A stretch of 45,233 bases of DNA, from assembly GCA_031288495.1 (NCBI GenBank), contig JAITRH010000063.1, positions 1-45,233 of the forward strand. Reading direction: 5' to 3'. Of this stretch, positions 26,299 to 35,195 are shown piece after piece. Under the pieces are notes generated by a model, which was given only the letters and a program-made list of their open reading frames with translations, had not been told where the DNA came from and made no database searches. Source of the DNA: Treponema sp. (GTDB lineage: Bacteria; Spirochaetota; Spirochaetia; Treponematales; Breznakiellaceae). The first letter of the stretch is position 1; each line of letters opens with the position of its first letter. The translations under genes were made by a program, and so were the position numbers.

Positions 26299-26420
26299 TA
26301 AACCCGGCAGGATAAACGTATAGAAATTGGTACTTCCTTACAAAATAAGGAGTTAGATAAAACGGCGAACCCCAGGTTCCGTTTGTTAATTCTTTATACA
26401 ATACAGAATTAGTAAATTCC

Positions 26421-26444
26421 CTGGGTTTATCCTGATAAACCCAG
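26421..26444. other. Perfect 11-bp hairpin with a 2-base loop
   Basis: CTGGGTTTATC-CT-GATAAACCCAG is an exact inverted repeat in a non-coding spacer. No T-run follows on either strand. A related string (AATAAACCCGGCAGGATAAA) occurs at 26299-26318. Confidence 0.5.
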
Positions 26445-26566
26445 CAGATAACGGAAGCGTCTAGGGGGAGAGGGCATATAAAAGTAAAAGAGCGCCCTTA
26501 GGCCCGTTTTCCCGAAAACCCTTTCATGGACCATGGGTCCGCCCTAACCGGGGTTTAAAACTGGCT

Positions 26567-26604
26567 CAAAAAAAGACACCCTTCCAGAAAGAAGGGTGTC
26601 TTTT
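26567..26604 (-). terminator. Terminator of flaB
   Basis: AAAAGACACCCTTC pairs perfectly with GAAGGGTGTCTTTT around a six-base loop. On the minus strand the stem runs into seven T residues. It lies 47 bases after the flaB stop codon and makes flaB a single transcription unit. Confidence 0.9.
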
Positions 26605-26651
26605 GTATAGTCTTAGGGATAAACCTCCCGGGAAGGCTTAATAACCCGGCC

Positions 26652-27512
26652 TTACTGCAACAACTGGAGAATACCTTGGCTGCGCTGATTAGCCTGAGCC
26701 AACATAGCCGTACCGGCCTGGCTAATGATCTGATTCTTGGTAAAGGAAACCATTTCACTGGCCATATTGGCATCCCGAATACGGGATTCAGAGGCTTGCA
26801 GGTTTTCCGCTCCGATATCAATGCCGCGGATCGCCTGTTCCAAGCGGTTCTGGTAGGCTCCCAGATCTGCCCGCTGCTTACTGACTATCTTGAGAGCTTC
26901 ATCAAGGGTTCCGAGGGCCCGATTGGCACTATCCGGATCCGCCAGGGTAAGCAAGCTATCGTCTCCCACATTCCGAATCCCCAGGGATTTGGCGGTCATG
27001 GTACCGATAAACACCTGTTCCCGCTGATCCATATTAGCCCCAATATGGAGCCACAGCGAAGCGGTCACTACATTCTCACCCCCTTGCCGGGCGAACCGAC
27101 CGGTAAGCAGGTTCATCCCATTGAATTGGGCATGGGAAGCAACCCGATCCAGTTCGTCGATAAGGGCTGATACTTCGATCTGAATATACGTCCGATCTTC
27201 TTCGGTATAAATCCCGTTGGAAGACTGGACCGCCAACTCACGAATCCGCTGTAAGATATCCTGGGTTTCTTGGAGATACCCCTCAGTGGTCTGAATAAAC
27301 GAAATCCCATTCTGGGCATTGGCAGATGCCATGTTTAAGCCCCGAATTTGACTTCGCAACTTTTCGGAGACTGCAAGACCCGAAGGATCATCCCCCGATC
27401 GATTGATCCGCAAACCGCTGGACAATTTCTCAATGTTCTTTTCAAGGGCTGTCTGGGTTGATTTAAGGGACCTATCAGCAAACATGGCACTTATGTTGTG
27501 ATTAATGATCAT
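26652..27512 (-). CDS. flaB: Flagellin FlaB (periplasmic flagellar core protein)
   Basis: The 286-residue protein is a typical spirochaete core flagellin. The N-terminal D0/D1 region starts [16 protein letters not shown] and includes [26 protein letters not shown]. The C-terminal region has [20 protein letters not shown] and ends in GILQLLQ. The variable middle is short, as expected for filaments that stay in the periplasm. FlaB is exported by the flagellar type III system and in other treponemes is reported to be glycosylated. The GGAG ribosome site lies seven bases before the ATG. Just downstream lies the CBM9-like gene and then the glycan block. Confidence 0.95.
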   Translation of the reverse strand: MIINHNISAMFADRSLKSTQTALEKNIEKLSSGLRINRSGDDPSGLAVSEKLRSQIRGLNMASANAQNGISFIQTTEGYLQETQDILQRIRELAVQSSNGIYTEEDRTYIQIEVSALIDELDRVASHAQFNGMNLLTGRFARQGGENVVTASLWLHIGANMDQREQVFIGTMTAKSLGIRNVGDDSLLTLADPDSANRALGTLDEALKIVSKQRADLGAYQNRLEQAIRGIDIGAENLQASESRIRDANMASEMVSFTKNQIISQAGTAMLAQANQRSQGILQLLQ

Positions 27513-27674
27513 ACTGTCACTCCTTTGGCTTTTCCGGCGCTCTCTTATCTTAAATCAGAATTCTCAACGCCGCGGCATCCATGCCGTCTGAATTATTGTT
27601 CGTAACAAAAAAGCCTGTTTTTTGAAATCCTCCATCTATCTTTATTCTAAAGTAGCATGAAGATACCTGAACCT

Positions 27675-27714
27675 ACTAAACCATGGGAAGGCCCGACAAG
27701 TACATGGTTTTAGT
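27675..27714. promoter_or_regulatory. Inverted repeat upstream of flaB
   Basis: ACTAAACCATG (27675-27685) and CATGGTTTTAGT (27703-27714) form a 12-bp imperfect inverted repeat with one extra base and a 17-base centre. It lies about 160 bases before the flaB start. On the plus strand a T-rich run follows. A weak promoter-like pair (TTCAGG and TAGAAT) lies just downstream of it on the minus strand. No gene is seen in the 490 bases 27513-28002, and no sigma28 box (GCCGATAA) was found. Confidence 0.45.
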
Positions 27715-28002
27715 TTAATTCTTTTATTATATCGGAGATTATCAGGAACGGCTTTAGAGAAAATTTGATTCAGCCCCGGCATAGTACCTTGAGCGGATTG
27801 CAAAACCTCCTGTTTTGAAAGGCACCCTGTGTTTGTCACGCTGCCTTAGTATGGAGAGGCTTACAGTCCGCAGCCACTTTTGGTTACGTTAAGAAGGAGC
27901 CGTTTCAAACAGCTGCCCCGGGCAAAATCCGCAACTGCTCTCAAACACTACGAAGGGTATGAGAAAAATACAAAAACAGCAGGATTAAGCCGATATACAA
28001 TC

Positions 28003-28668
28003 ATGCAACCGCGTATTTGGTTTTTATGTATCCTGGCCGTAGGGATATGCTTTTCCTGCGTTACCAGTCCTGGGAGCGGGACACCTGAAAATCCTGTTCC
28101 ACCATCCGTAGTTTCCGCAGTCCCCCAAGGGAAGGTCCCGGAATATCCTCCCATCCCTCCGGTCCCTGAATATATTATGGGACAGGGCCGTACAGCCCCC
28201 GACAAGCTGGCTTCGTTTTTACTTGCTTCTAATCCCGAAGCGGAAGCCTCTTTTGTAAAGAACTTAGCGGCGATCTATGTGGAAGAAGCGGGTATTGAAG
28301 GGGTAAATCATGACGTAGCCTTTGCCCAGATGTGTCTTGAAACCGGATTCCTCCGGTATGGAAACTTGGTAACTCCGGATATGAACAACTTCTGCGGCCT
28401 CGGCTCGGTGGGTCCTGGACAGCCTGGGGAATGGTTCCCGGATCCCCAAACCGGTGTCCGGGCCCAAATCCAGCATCTCAAGGCCTACGCTACCGAGGCC
28501 CCGCTCAAGCAAGAACTGGTAGATCCTCGATACCGCTGGGTCCGGTATGGTTCGGTTCCGGGAATTACCGGGCTTGCAGGAACCTGGTCTGCGGATCGAT
28601 TCTATGGGGACAAGATCAAAGGTATCTTGGAACGGCTCTATAGATTCTCATTTGGGGAAACGTCTTAA
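28003..28668 (+). CDS. Lipoprotein with a glucosaminidase (FlgJ/LytG-like) domain
   Basis: The 221-residue protein starts with a lipoprotein signal, MQPRIWFLCILAVGICFSC, with the lipobox cysteine at residue 19, then a proline-rich linker to about 60. The rest is a glucosaminidase domain with the helix FVKNLAAIYVEEAGIEGVNHDVAFAQ, the catalytic-region glutamate in MCLETGFLRYG, NNFCGLG and a FPDPQTGVRAQIQHLKAYA segment. Such enzymes cut peptidoglycan glycan strands, and the FlgJ type opens a path for the flagellar rod. The start at 28003 is chosen for the signal peptide; the frame is open to 27880 but without one. No good ribosome site is seen. It is adjacent to flaB but on the opposite strand. 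Confidence 0.78.
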   Translation: MQPRIWFLCILAVGICFSCVTSPGSGTPENPVPPSVVSAVPQGKVPEYPPIPPVPEYIMGQGRTAPDKLASFLLASNPEAEASFVKNLAAIYVEEAGIEGVNHDVAFAQMCLETGFLRYGNLVTPDMNNFCGLGSVGPGQPGEWFPDPQTGVRAQIQHLKAYATEAPLKQELVDPRYRWVRYGSVPGITGLAGTWSADRFYGDKIKGILERLYRFSFGETS

Positions 28669-28744
28669 AGGCACTTCTTGAAAAACAGGGAACGTGAATC
28701 GGGAAGATACCGACGGCAGAGTCCTTTAAAAGGTCAGGCGGTAC

Positions 28745-28969
28745 CTATCGTTCCCGGTAAATAATACGACCCCGGTTTAAATCATAGGGGGAAAGGGCAA
28801 TCCGTACCCGGTCACCGGGTACAATACGGATATAATGTTTACGCATCTTACCGGAAAGATGGGCAAGTATCAGGTGTCCATTTTGATTGTCCAGCTCGAC
28901 CCGAAACATGGTATTCGGGAGGGCATCCCGGACTATCCCTTCTACTTCAATCGCTTCTTCTTTAGCCAC
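28745..28969 (-). CDS. infA: Translation initiation factor IF-1
   Basis: The 74-residue protein is a complete S1-fold IF-1: [23 protein letters not shown], the [19 protein letters not shown] strand set and [21 protein letters not shown]. It binds the ribosomal A site during initiation. The start codon is GTG at 28969, preceded by AAGGAG at five bases. It stands alone here, away from ribosomal protein genes. Confidence 0.96.
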   Translation of the reverse strand: MAKEEAIEVEGIVRDALPNTMFRVELDNQNGHLILAHLSGKMRKHYIRIVPGDRVRIALSPYDLNRGRIIYRER

Positions 28970-29257
28970 AATAACTCCTTGGCATTGTAAAAGAATCTGA
29001 GGACTTGGTCGTTTTCAACCAGGATGGGCATCATGGCTGGGCTAAACCCCAAGTACGGAACTCTTTAATTTTTGACTTGTTCCTTATGCTATAGCAGAAG
29101 CGTAAAAAATGCAAGATGAAACGGGCAGGTCTCAGCATAAACGCAGAGCAAATCACCCCGCCGGGGGCCTTGCATAGCCCGGGCCTTAGGGTGGGGGCCT
29201 GTTCCTCGATACACCCGCCCAATCGTCAGACCAAGCCTGTGTGACCCTTGACACCGG

Positions 29258-29495
29258 CTATAGGGCCGTGGGTTTCACCGTAACGGACAGGGCCTTCTCA
29301 TGGCGCTTCGCCTCCGTGTCGACGCGCCCGGCAAAGTCCGTAACCTTTGCCTTGGGGATGTGGTCTCATTCCGGGGCCTGCCGCTCGTCATCTTCACCAT
29401 ATAGTTCTTGAGGTTCTCAAACCGGCGGTCAAAATCCGCGTCTTTTTGAGGAATGCAATCTTTGTGGTGGGACCTATGCTTTTCTTGCGCTCCAT
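29258..29495 (-). pseudogene. Frameshifted remnant of a treponemal hypothetical-protein family
   Basis: Reading the minus strand in pieces gives MERKK at 29495. A different frame then reads IPQKDADFDRRFENLKNYMV, followed by KMTSG, and a third reads HIPKAKVTDFAGRVDT, ending in TVKPTAL and a stop at 29258. Joined, they resemble the N-terminal part of a hypothetical protein family I recall as common in treponemes, with IPxKDADFxxxF and WTHIP motifs. At least two frameshifts and a premature end show it is dead. The surrounding 28970-29912 contains no other gene that I can support. Confidence 0.6.
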
Positions 29496-29585
29496 GATTG
29501 ATGCGTCATTGTACCCGGGCCCGGGGATTTTTGTCTGTAAAAAATGAGGAAGCGGCCTGCTTCGCAGGACCTGCGGCTCAGCGGT

Positions 29586-29757
29586 AAAGATGAGCGGTAT
29601 GATCCTGACGGTCCACCGCAACCTGCTGCCGCAGGTTGCTTGGGAGTTTTTCCGCCGGCAAAGACGCCGAAGGGCTTAGGGATATCCGGGGCGGCCCGGA
29701 GTCGAAACCGAATCGCTCCGAGTCAAAAATGAGCGGCATGATCCTGACCGTCCACCG
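29586..29757. repeat. Two copies of a 33-bp direct repeat in the non-coding stretch before mnmE's end
   Basis: Positions 29586-29618 and 29725-29757 match at about 29 of 33 bases (core GAGCGG-ATGATCCTGAC-GTCCACCG). Between them lies a perfect 9-bp hairpin, GCAACCTGC-TGCC-GCAGGTTGC, at 29618-29639. The copies could be leftovers of a duplicated, decayed gene upstream of the remnant at 29258-29495. Confidence 0.5.
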
Positions 29758-29912
29758 AATTTCTATGCCTGTATCCCGGGCAGGTCTTTAGGATAAACCC
29801 TGCAGAACAGCCCGGAACAGAAGAGCGGGCTCCCCGGCGTTCTTAGTCTGCAAGCCGCTGTACCGATATGCCCCCGTCCCGAGGGCGTTTCCTGCGGAGG
29901 ATCTCCCTGATA

Positions 29913-31358
29913 CTACTTGCCTACACAGAAACGGCTGAACATCACCTCCAGCATATCCGCAGTAGACACCGCCCCGGTGATCTCTCCCAGGGCATCTACC
30001 CCTTCCCGGAGGAGCGGAGCGATAAGATCCAGCGGCTCTCCCCGGTCTGCTAATGCCAGGGCCTCTTCCACACGGTCTATGGCTAAGCGGATACGCCCTT
30101 TCTGCCGTTCCGTACCTATTCCCGATGCGGTTCCCAGGGCTTCCTTGCCTCCCCGGTCACGGGTCAGCCGGCCGGCTATGCTTGATGCCAGTTCCGGGAT
30201 CCCCCATCCGGTTTTGGCACTGATCCTCTGGAAAGCCTCGGATGACAGGGCGCCCCGTTCCGGCATAGCCCCCGGAGAGCACAGGTCAATCTTATTCCAC
30301 ACCGGGAGGATCCCCTTCCTATCCCCGGGAAGAAAATCAGGAAAAAACACCCTCCTATCCCCGGTATCGGATTGGCAGGAACCATCTACCACGTAGAGCA
30401 CCAGATCCGCGTCTTGGAGTAGTTCACGACTCCGTTCCATGCCCAGTTTCTCTATAGCTTCCCCGGGCTCAGCCTCGCGGATCCCCGCAGTATCCACCAG
30501 GCGGATGGGTATCCCTTCAATGGAAATCCACCCCTCTATCCAGTCCCGGGTCGTGCCGGGTATGTCCGTAACAATGGACCGGTCTTCTTTGAGGAGCAGG
30601 TTGAAAAGACTGGACTTCCCCGCATTAGGCCGTCCGGCAATCACCACCAAAGCACCCTCATGGTACAGCCGTTCCATACGGTAGGTCCAAGCGAGCCCCC
30701 GAAGCCGGGTAAGGGCTTCCTCTGCCAGGGCGCGGTCCGGCAGCCTGCCTGCCGCCTCATCATCCGGCCCGCCGGGGCTCCCCATAAACTCGTCCTCGGA
30801 ATAGTCTAAAAAAATTTCCGTTCCCGCGAGGACCTGTACGAGATGGTCCCGGATACCCAGGACTTCCTGTTCCAGGCTGCCGCTGAGCCGGTGCACCGCA
30901 TGAGCCCTTGCCCTATCGGTCTTGGCGGAAACCAGTTCCATCACCGATTCCGCCCGGGTGAGGTCCAGTTTCCCGTTCATAAACGCCCGGAAGGTGAATT
31001 CTCCCGGCAGGCTATCCCGGAACCCTGCGTTACGCAGCGCCCCCATCACCCCTCGGACCGTGGCAATACCTCCGTGGCAGGAAATATCCGCGCCGTCCTC
31101 GCCGGTATAACTTCGGGGGCCCCGGTATACCGAAACCAAGACTTCGTCGATTTTTTCGTTTTTTTCCAGGATCCAGCCATGAACCACGGTATTTCCCGGA
31201 GCCTCAAGCAGTTTGCGAGGCCGGGAAAAAACCGAAGCTACCAAGGGCAGGGCCCTTTTTCCAGAGGTTCTGATGACGGCCAGGGCGCATTCCGCCAAGG
31301 GCGTGGCCGGCGCGGCGATAGGGGCATCATCACCATAGGTATAACACAAAGGATTCAT
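29913..31358 (-). CDS. mnmE: tRNA modification GTPase MnmE
   Basis: MnmE, with MnmG, makes the cmnm5 modification of the wobble uridine in several tRNAs. The 481-residue protein has the N-terminal tetrahydrofolate-binding domain (TPLAECALAVIRTSG, then PRSYTGEDGADISCHGG). The inserted G domain carries G1 GRPNAGKSSLFN, DIPGTTRD, DTAGIRE and NKID. The C-terminal signature FCVGK is also present, equivalent to the usual FC(I/V)GK with the catalytic cysteine. The ATG at 31358 is chosen because the protein then starts in the family's usual place; the frame is open to 31499. Confidence 0.95.
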   Translation of the reverse strand: MNPLCYTYGDDAPIAAPATPLAECALAVIRTSGKRALPLVASVFSRPRKLLEAPGNTVVHGWILEKNEKIDEVLVSVYRGPRSYTGEDGADISCHGGIATVRGVMGALRNAGFRDSLPGEFTFRAFMNGKLDLTRAESVMELVSAKTDRARAHAVHRLSGSLEQEVLGIRDHLVQVLAGTEIFLDYSEDEFMGSPGGPDDEAAGRLPDRALAEEALTRLRGLAWTYRMERLYHEGALVVIAGRPNAGKSSLFNLLLKEDRSIVTDIPGTTRDWIEGWISIEGIPIRLVDTAGIREAEPGEAIEKLGMERSRELLQDADLVLYVVDGSCQSDTGDRRVFFPDFLPGDRKGILPVWNKIDLCSPGAMPERGALSSEAFQRISAKTGWGIPELASSIAGRLTRDRGGKEALGTASGIGTERQKGRIRLAIDRVEEALALADRGEPLDLIAPLLREGVDALGEITGAVSTADMLEVMFSRFCVGK

Positions 31359-31503
31359 ACTGAAGCAGTATAAAACACCCCGGATGCGCTGTATACCTGG
31401 GTTCCTCCCGGCGAATACCGGATGTACTGTTTCCCTGCCCCGGAAGCCGCCATGGACGGCGTAATCAAGGGCTGCGATGCCCGTGTCCCCGCCGTGCAAA
31501 AGC

Positions 31504-31637
31504 CCTTAGGGGATAATCCCCTCCGCTACCGGCGGCCCCGGGCCTGCGGCGTCCTTGCCGGAAGCGGGCTTCTCCCCCTGCCTGCCGGGCGTAGCGCAGT
31601 CCCCGGGCGTCCGCGGAGGGGATATAATCTAAAGGGG
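31504..31637. repeat. Imperfect long inverted repeat upstream of mnmE
   Basis: TCCCCTCCGC at 31517-31526 pairs with GCGGAGGGGA at 31613-31622, and the flanking bases (CCCTTAGGGGATAA and ATATAATCTAAAGGG) extend the pairing imperfectly to about 24 bases per arm. The GC-rich interior of about 86 bases holds no gene. It could be a small MITE-like element or a structured RNA. Confidence 0.4.
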
Positions 31638-31711
31638 GCATACAAACACCGTAACAATGTGACCGGCTCAATACAGAGCGGCCTTTTACCGTTACAGGCC
31701 GGCCTTCCGGC

Positions 31712-32118
31712 GGTATGCCCTCTATGTCTGCCGGTATACCGTCTGAAGCTCCGGTTATACCGGCTAAGGTCTACGGTATACCGTCTATGTCTGCCGGTAT
31801 ACCCTCTGAAGCTCCGGGTATACCGGCGAAGGTCTACAGTATACCCTCTATGTCTGCCGGTATACCCTCTGAAGCTCCGGGTATACCGGCGAAGGTCTAC
31901 AGTATACCGTCTATGTCTGCCGGTATATCGTCTGAAGCTCCGGGTATACCGGCGAAGGTCTACGGTATACCCTCTATGTCTGCCGGTATACCCTCTGAAG
32001 CTCCGGGTATAAGCGCCGTTTCAGGCATTACCCGGTCCAAAGCCGCCGGTATACCGGGGAAGGTTCCGCTTACAAGCGCCGGGGTTCCCCTTATGCGGGC
32101 AATATCCTGCGGTATAAG
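31712..32118. repeat. 21-bp tandem array with a palindromic GGTATACC core in most units
   Basis: GGTATACC or a one- or two-base variant starts at 31712 and then every 21 bases through 32006, with further in-phase copies at 32048 and 32111. The 13-base spacers cycle through three types, so the array also has a 63-bp period. GGTATACC is its own reverse complement. Read on the plus strand, an open frame at 31715-32137 gives heptapeptides of the type GIPSMSA, GIPSEAP and GIPAKVY. A second plus frame is also open, and neither has a ribosome site, so coding is doubtful. The flanking 31359-31711 and 32138-32397 hold no gene I can support. Confidence 0.9.
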
Positions 32119-32397
32119 GGCGGAGGCATTCCGATAAGGGTATACCGCCTTACCCGTTTTAAAGGTGACCCGCAAATTGCACGGTCCACGCTCTAATGCT
32201 CCCCATAGGAGCCGCAAGCGGGCCGGAGCGCGCGCCCCGTGATGGCCCGCGGGGAGTGAAAACGATATGGACAGGGCGTATGAAGCGGCATATCGGGAGT
32301 ACCCCATCTGATTTTGTGGGTCCGGTTTAGGGCTTTGCCGGCGGTATGGCCTGGTCTGGCCCTTGACGCAGCCTATGCCTGAGGATGGGGCGGGGCC

Positions 32398-33525
32398 TTA
32401 CAGCCGGATGATCCGGGCATTGGTCAACACCTCCACCCCCGCCTCGGTGAGGAGTATGTCGTTTTCCAGACGGCAGCCTCCCTGTGCAGGGTCATAGAGA
32501 CCCGGCTCCAGGGTAAAGATCATACCCGGTTTCAGCACCCAGTCGTTGTCCGCCCGGTTACGCAGCGCCGGGGCCTCATGGGCCTCAAGCCCAATGCCAT
32601 GACCCAAGGCATGGGGCATGCTTTTCTTGGCATTGCTGAAAAAAACGTCCACTGCCGCAGCTATGGTTTTAGCCGCGACCCCGTCCCCGACCATAGCCAG
32701 GGCCAGCCGGTAGGCCCGCTCGGTGAGGGCGACCAGTCTTTCCTGGGTCCGAGAAAGGGGGGGCCGGGCAAAGGTCAGGGTAACATCGCTGGTATATCCC
32801 GCATACTTGATCCCAAAATCCAGAATGGAAAGCCCTGGAGCGGCAAAGTCCCCCCCGGTATAGGCCGGGAAGGGATGGATACCGAAACTCCGCTGCGGCC
32901 CTGCCGCCAGGGTCTCAAAACCCATGCCCTCGCAACCCCGCTTCCGGCATGCGGCTTCAATAAAGAGGGCCACCGCCTCTTCGGTCCGTAGTTCGCCGGA
33001 ACGGATCCGCTGTTCCAGTACGTGGATGAGTTCATTGGTGATGGCCGATAGGGTCCGGTATATCCCCAGCTCCTCCGCGTCTTTGATCGCCCTGAGCACC
33101 TCCACTTCCCGGTGGATCCCCCCATTCCGGCATAAGACCTCAAAATCAAAGAGGGCCCCCACGTAATGCAGGAAAAGGGGATAGGGCGTAACCGGAGGGA
33201 TTTCCACTTTGCAGCCCATGGGGATCTTGAAATAGGCAAGGGCGCCCTGGAGGGCCCTCAGGGGCTGCCGCTCAAATTCGGTATAGGCGATGACGCTGTC
33301 TGCCTCGGCATAGATCAGCGCTATATTGATATCCCAGGGAACCAAGAGGGAATGGCTTTTTCCATAGCGATCAAACCCCAAAAACAGCAGCCCATCCCCG
33401 GGATGCCCGGTCATCCAGCGAATCGCCGGATCCTGCCGGGCCTCGGTATGCTCAAACATCGCGAGGCTAACCCGCTCTTCGGCCATCCACCGGTACAGTT
33501 TGTTCCTACGCTCTTCATAACTCAT
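32398..33525 (-). CDS. M24-family aminopeptidase (Xaa-Pro peptidase)
   Basis: The 375-residue protein has the two-domain layout of Xaa-Pro aminopeptidases and dipeptidases: an N-terminal creatinase-like domain up to about 150, then the pita-bread catalytic domain. All five metal ligands are present: Asp236 in ILDFG, Asp247 in TSDVTL, His309 in GHGIG, Glu340 in TLEPG and Glu354 in RLEND. It is probably cytoplasmic and helps recycle proline-containing peptides. Its ATG overlaps the stop of the upstream threonine aldolase gene by four bases, so the two are coupled. Confidence 0.88.
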   Translation of the reverse strand: MSYEERRNKLYRWMAEERVSLAMFEHTEARQDPAIRWMTGHPGDGLLFLGFDRYGKSHSLLVPWDINIALIYAEADSVIAYTEFERQPLRALQGALAYFKIPMGCKVEIPPVTPYPLFLHYVGALFDFEVLCRNGGIHREVEVLRAIKDAEELGIYRTLSAITNELIHVLEQRIRSGELRTEEAVALFIEAACRKRGCEGMGFETLAAGPQRSFGIHPFPAYTGGDFAAPGLSILDFGIKYAGYTSDVTLTFARPPLSRTQERLVALTERAYRLALAMVGDGVAAKTIAAAVDVFFSNAKKSMPHALGHGIGLEAHEAPALRNRADNDWVLKPGMIFTLEPGLYDPAQGGCRLENDILLTEAGVEVLTNARIIRL

Positions 33526-34577
33526 GACGCCTCTGATGTTCCTCCTCGAAATGCAGTCCGGGAAGCCTCCAGAATGCGCTCTAGTTCCCGGTCCCCTATC
33601 CAGTAATGGGTAACAAACCGGAATACCCCCTTGGAAGGAGGATTGATGCGTATGTCCTGTCGGGCAAAAAAAGCCTGGATCCGGGCGGCTACCCCGGGAT
33701 CCGCTGCCGGAGGAAAGGAGAAAAAAACCATGTTGATATCTATTTCCCTGAGATTGATTTGAATGCCCGGTATGGCCGCAAGGCCTTGAGCCAGCTTCTT
33801 GGCCCGCGCGTGATCCAAGGAAAGGGTTTTGGTCTGCTCCTGCAGGGCGATGATCCCTGCGGCAGCCAAGATGCCCGCCTGACGCATAGCGCCGCCTAAG
33901 ATCTTCCGCTTCATCCGGGCTTGGGCCACAAAGTCTTTAGGCCCTGCCAAGAGAGAGCCTACCGGAGCGCAGAGCCCCTTGGATAGGCAGCACATCACCG
34001 AGTCCGCCCGGGCTGCGATGGCTTGTACCTCCACCCCAAGGCTAAGGCCGGCATTGAAAATCCGGGCGCCGTCCAGATGCACCGGAAGTCCCCAGGTATC
34101 TGCCAGGGCCCGTACCCCATCCAGCGCGGCTATGGGTACCGCTCTCCCCAGGGAATGGGCGTTCTCAAGGCAAATGAGGGAAGTCGCGGGCTCCTGGAGA
34201 TCCCCCTTCCGCAGCCGCTCGTGGATCCGGTCAGGGTCGAGCACCCCCGAAGGAGCGGCAATGGGCCTTGTCTGTACCCCTGCAATGATCGACGCGGCCC
34301 CGGCCTCATGCTGGAGGATATGGCACTCCTCACCCAGGATCACCTCGGTCCCCCGCTTGCACCAGGTAAAGAGGGCTAATTGGTTTCCAAAGGTCCCGGA
34401 GGGTACAAAGACCGCCCCCTCTTTCCCCAGGAGCTCCGCTCCCAGGGATTCCAGTTCCTGTACCGTTGGATCATCTCCATACACATCATCTCCCACCACC
34501 GCAGCGGCCATAGCCCGGCGCATCTGCCCGGTAGGTTTGGTTACCGTATCACTGCGAATATCAATTGTTTCTTTCAT
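33522..34577 (-). CDS. Low-specificity threonine aldolase
   Basis: This PLP enzyme splits L-threonine or L-allo-threonine into glycine and acetaldehyde. The 351-residue protein has the family start IDIRSDTVTKPT, GDDVYGDDPTV, EECHILQHEAG, the cofactor aspartate in HLDGARIFNA (Asp169) and the PLP lysine in CLSKGLCAPVG (Lys200). The start MKETIDIRSD at 34577 follows AGGA at five bases and gives the normal length; nine further residues are possible up to 34604. It is followed with a four-base overlap by the peptidase gene, which fits joint use in amino acid breakdown. Confidence 0.9.
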   Translation of the reverse strand: MKETIDIRSDTVTKPTGQMRRAMAAAVVGDDVYGDDPTVQELESLGAELLGKEGAVFVPSGTFGNQLALFTWCKRGTEVILGEECHILQHEAGAASIIAGVQTRPIAAPSGVLDPDRIHERLRKGDLQEPATSLICLENAHSLGRAVPIAALDGVRALADTWGLPVHLDGARIFNAGLSLGVEVQAIAARADSVMCCLSKGLCAPVGSLLAGPKDFVAQARMKRKILGGAMRQAGILAAAGIIALQEQTKTLSLDHARAKKLAQGLAAIPGIQINLREIDINMVFFSFPPAADPGVAARIQAFFARQDIRINPPSKGVFRFVTHYWIGDRELERILEASRTAFRGGTSEAS

Positions 34578-34685
34578 CCTGATCCTGCATACTGTTCTCC
34601 TCAAACCCTGAGCTTCGATCCCCCCCTCTGGGGTGGCTTACCGGTTCTTCCCAGGGCCATCCTTCACCGTATTACAAAAAGTCCA

Positions 34686-35195
34686 CTACCGGAAGGTGGT
34701 GTTGACCCATTGGATAAATTCCGTAAGGGAAAATACCCTGATTTCCTTATCCTGGTTTGTACCGGTGGTGTATTTTTTATACTTCGCCGCATCCTTAAGC
34801 CAGGCAACGGCACCACTGCGGGCGCCGTTGCCATCCACAATAATCACCAGTTCCTTTTCCGGCATGGCCTCAATAAAATTAAGGTACAGATAGGGAAATT
34901 TCTCATCCACGCTCCCTGAAGACTGCTGCCATTTACACTCGATCCGGATTGGCCCTTTTGCGCTTTGACAGGTTTTGGGGAGTACCAAAAATTCCGTATA
35001 TCCGGGATGCTTATAAATCGTGTTAAAGGGACAATGCTTTAAAAGTACATCCTCCCCATAGGCATCCTTCCGCTGCGCCCAATCACGGAACATGACGATT
35101 TCAAACCCCTTGGCCTTAAAGGTGGATTCTACGGTACGCTCCAGTACTTTGCCCTGATGACAGGCATAGGCGCCTTGGGTATTATTGCACCGCAT
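34686..35195 (-). CDS. PD-(D/E)XK nuclease, probable type II restriction endonuclease
   Basis: The 169-residue protein has an endonuclease-like core: a helix HQGKVLERTVESTF, then the strand GYTEFLVLP and the E-x-K pair in IRIECKWQQSSGS (Glu86, Lys88), followed by VDEKFPYLYL. This matches the active-site order of PD-(D/E)XK nucleases. The start at 35195 is preceded by GGAGG at five to six bases; the frame is open to 35225. It overlaps the end of the adenine methyltransferase gene by 14 bases, the usual arrangement of a restriction-modification pair. The recognition site is unknown. Confidence 0.72.
   Translation of the reverse strand: MRCNNTQGAYACHQGKVLERTVESTFKAKGFEIVMFRDWAQRKDAYGEDVLLKHCPFNTIYKHPGYTEFLVLPKTCQSAKGPIRIECKWQQSSGSVDEKFPYLYLNFIEAMPEKELVIIVDGNGARSGAVAWLKDAAKYKKYTTGTNQDKEIRVFSLTEFIQWVNTTFR

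Larger units (their letters stand above)
26200..26566. other. Non-coding spacer with several hairpins between the CBM9-like gene and flaB
   Basis: No gene is seen. The stretch contains the promoter at 26270-26298 and a leader hairpin (AAGGCTTTT around 26230-26240 with AAAAGCCTT at 26257-26265). It also holds a perfect 11-bp hairpin at 26421-26444 and a small GGACC-ATG-GGTCC palindrome near 26528-26540. A small RNA is possible but not shown. Confidence 0.4.

Noticed and set aside
31422-32012. Open plus-strand frame of 196 codons across the GGTATACC array
   Set aside because: It is open only because the repeat unit has no stop in this frame; there is no ribosome site and the first half has no family resemblance.
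31712-32118. CRISPR array
   Set aside because: Units are only 21 bases, spacers repeat in a cycle and are not unique, and no cas gene is near.
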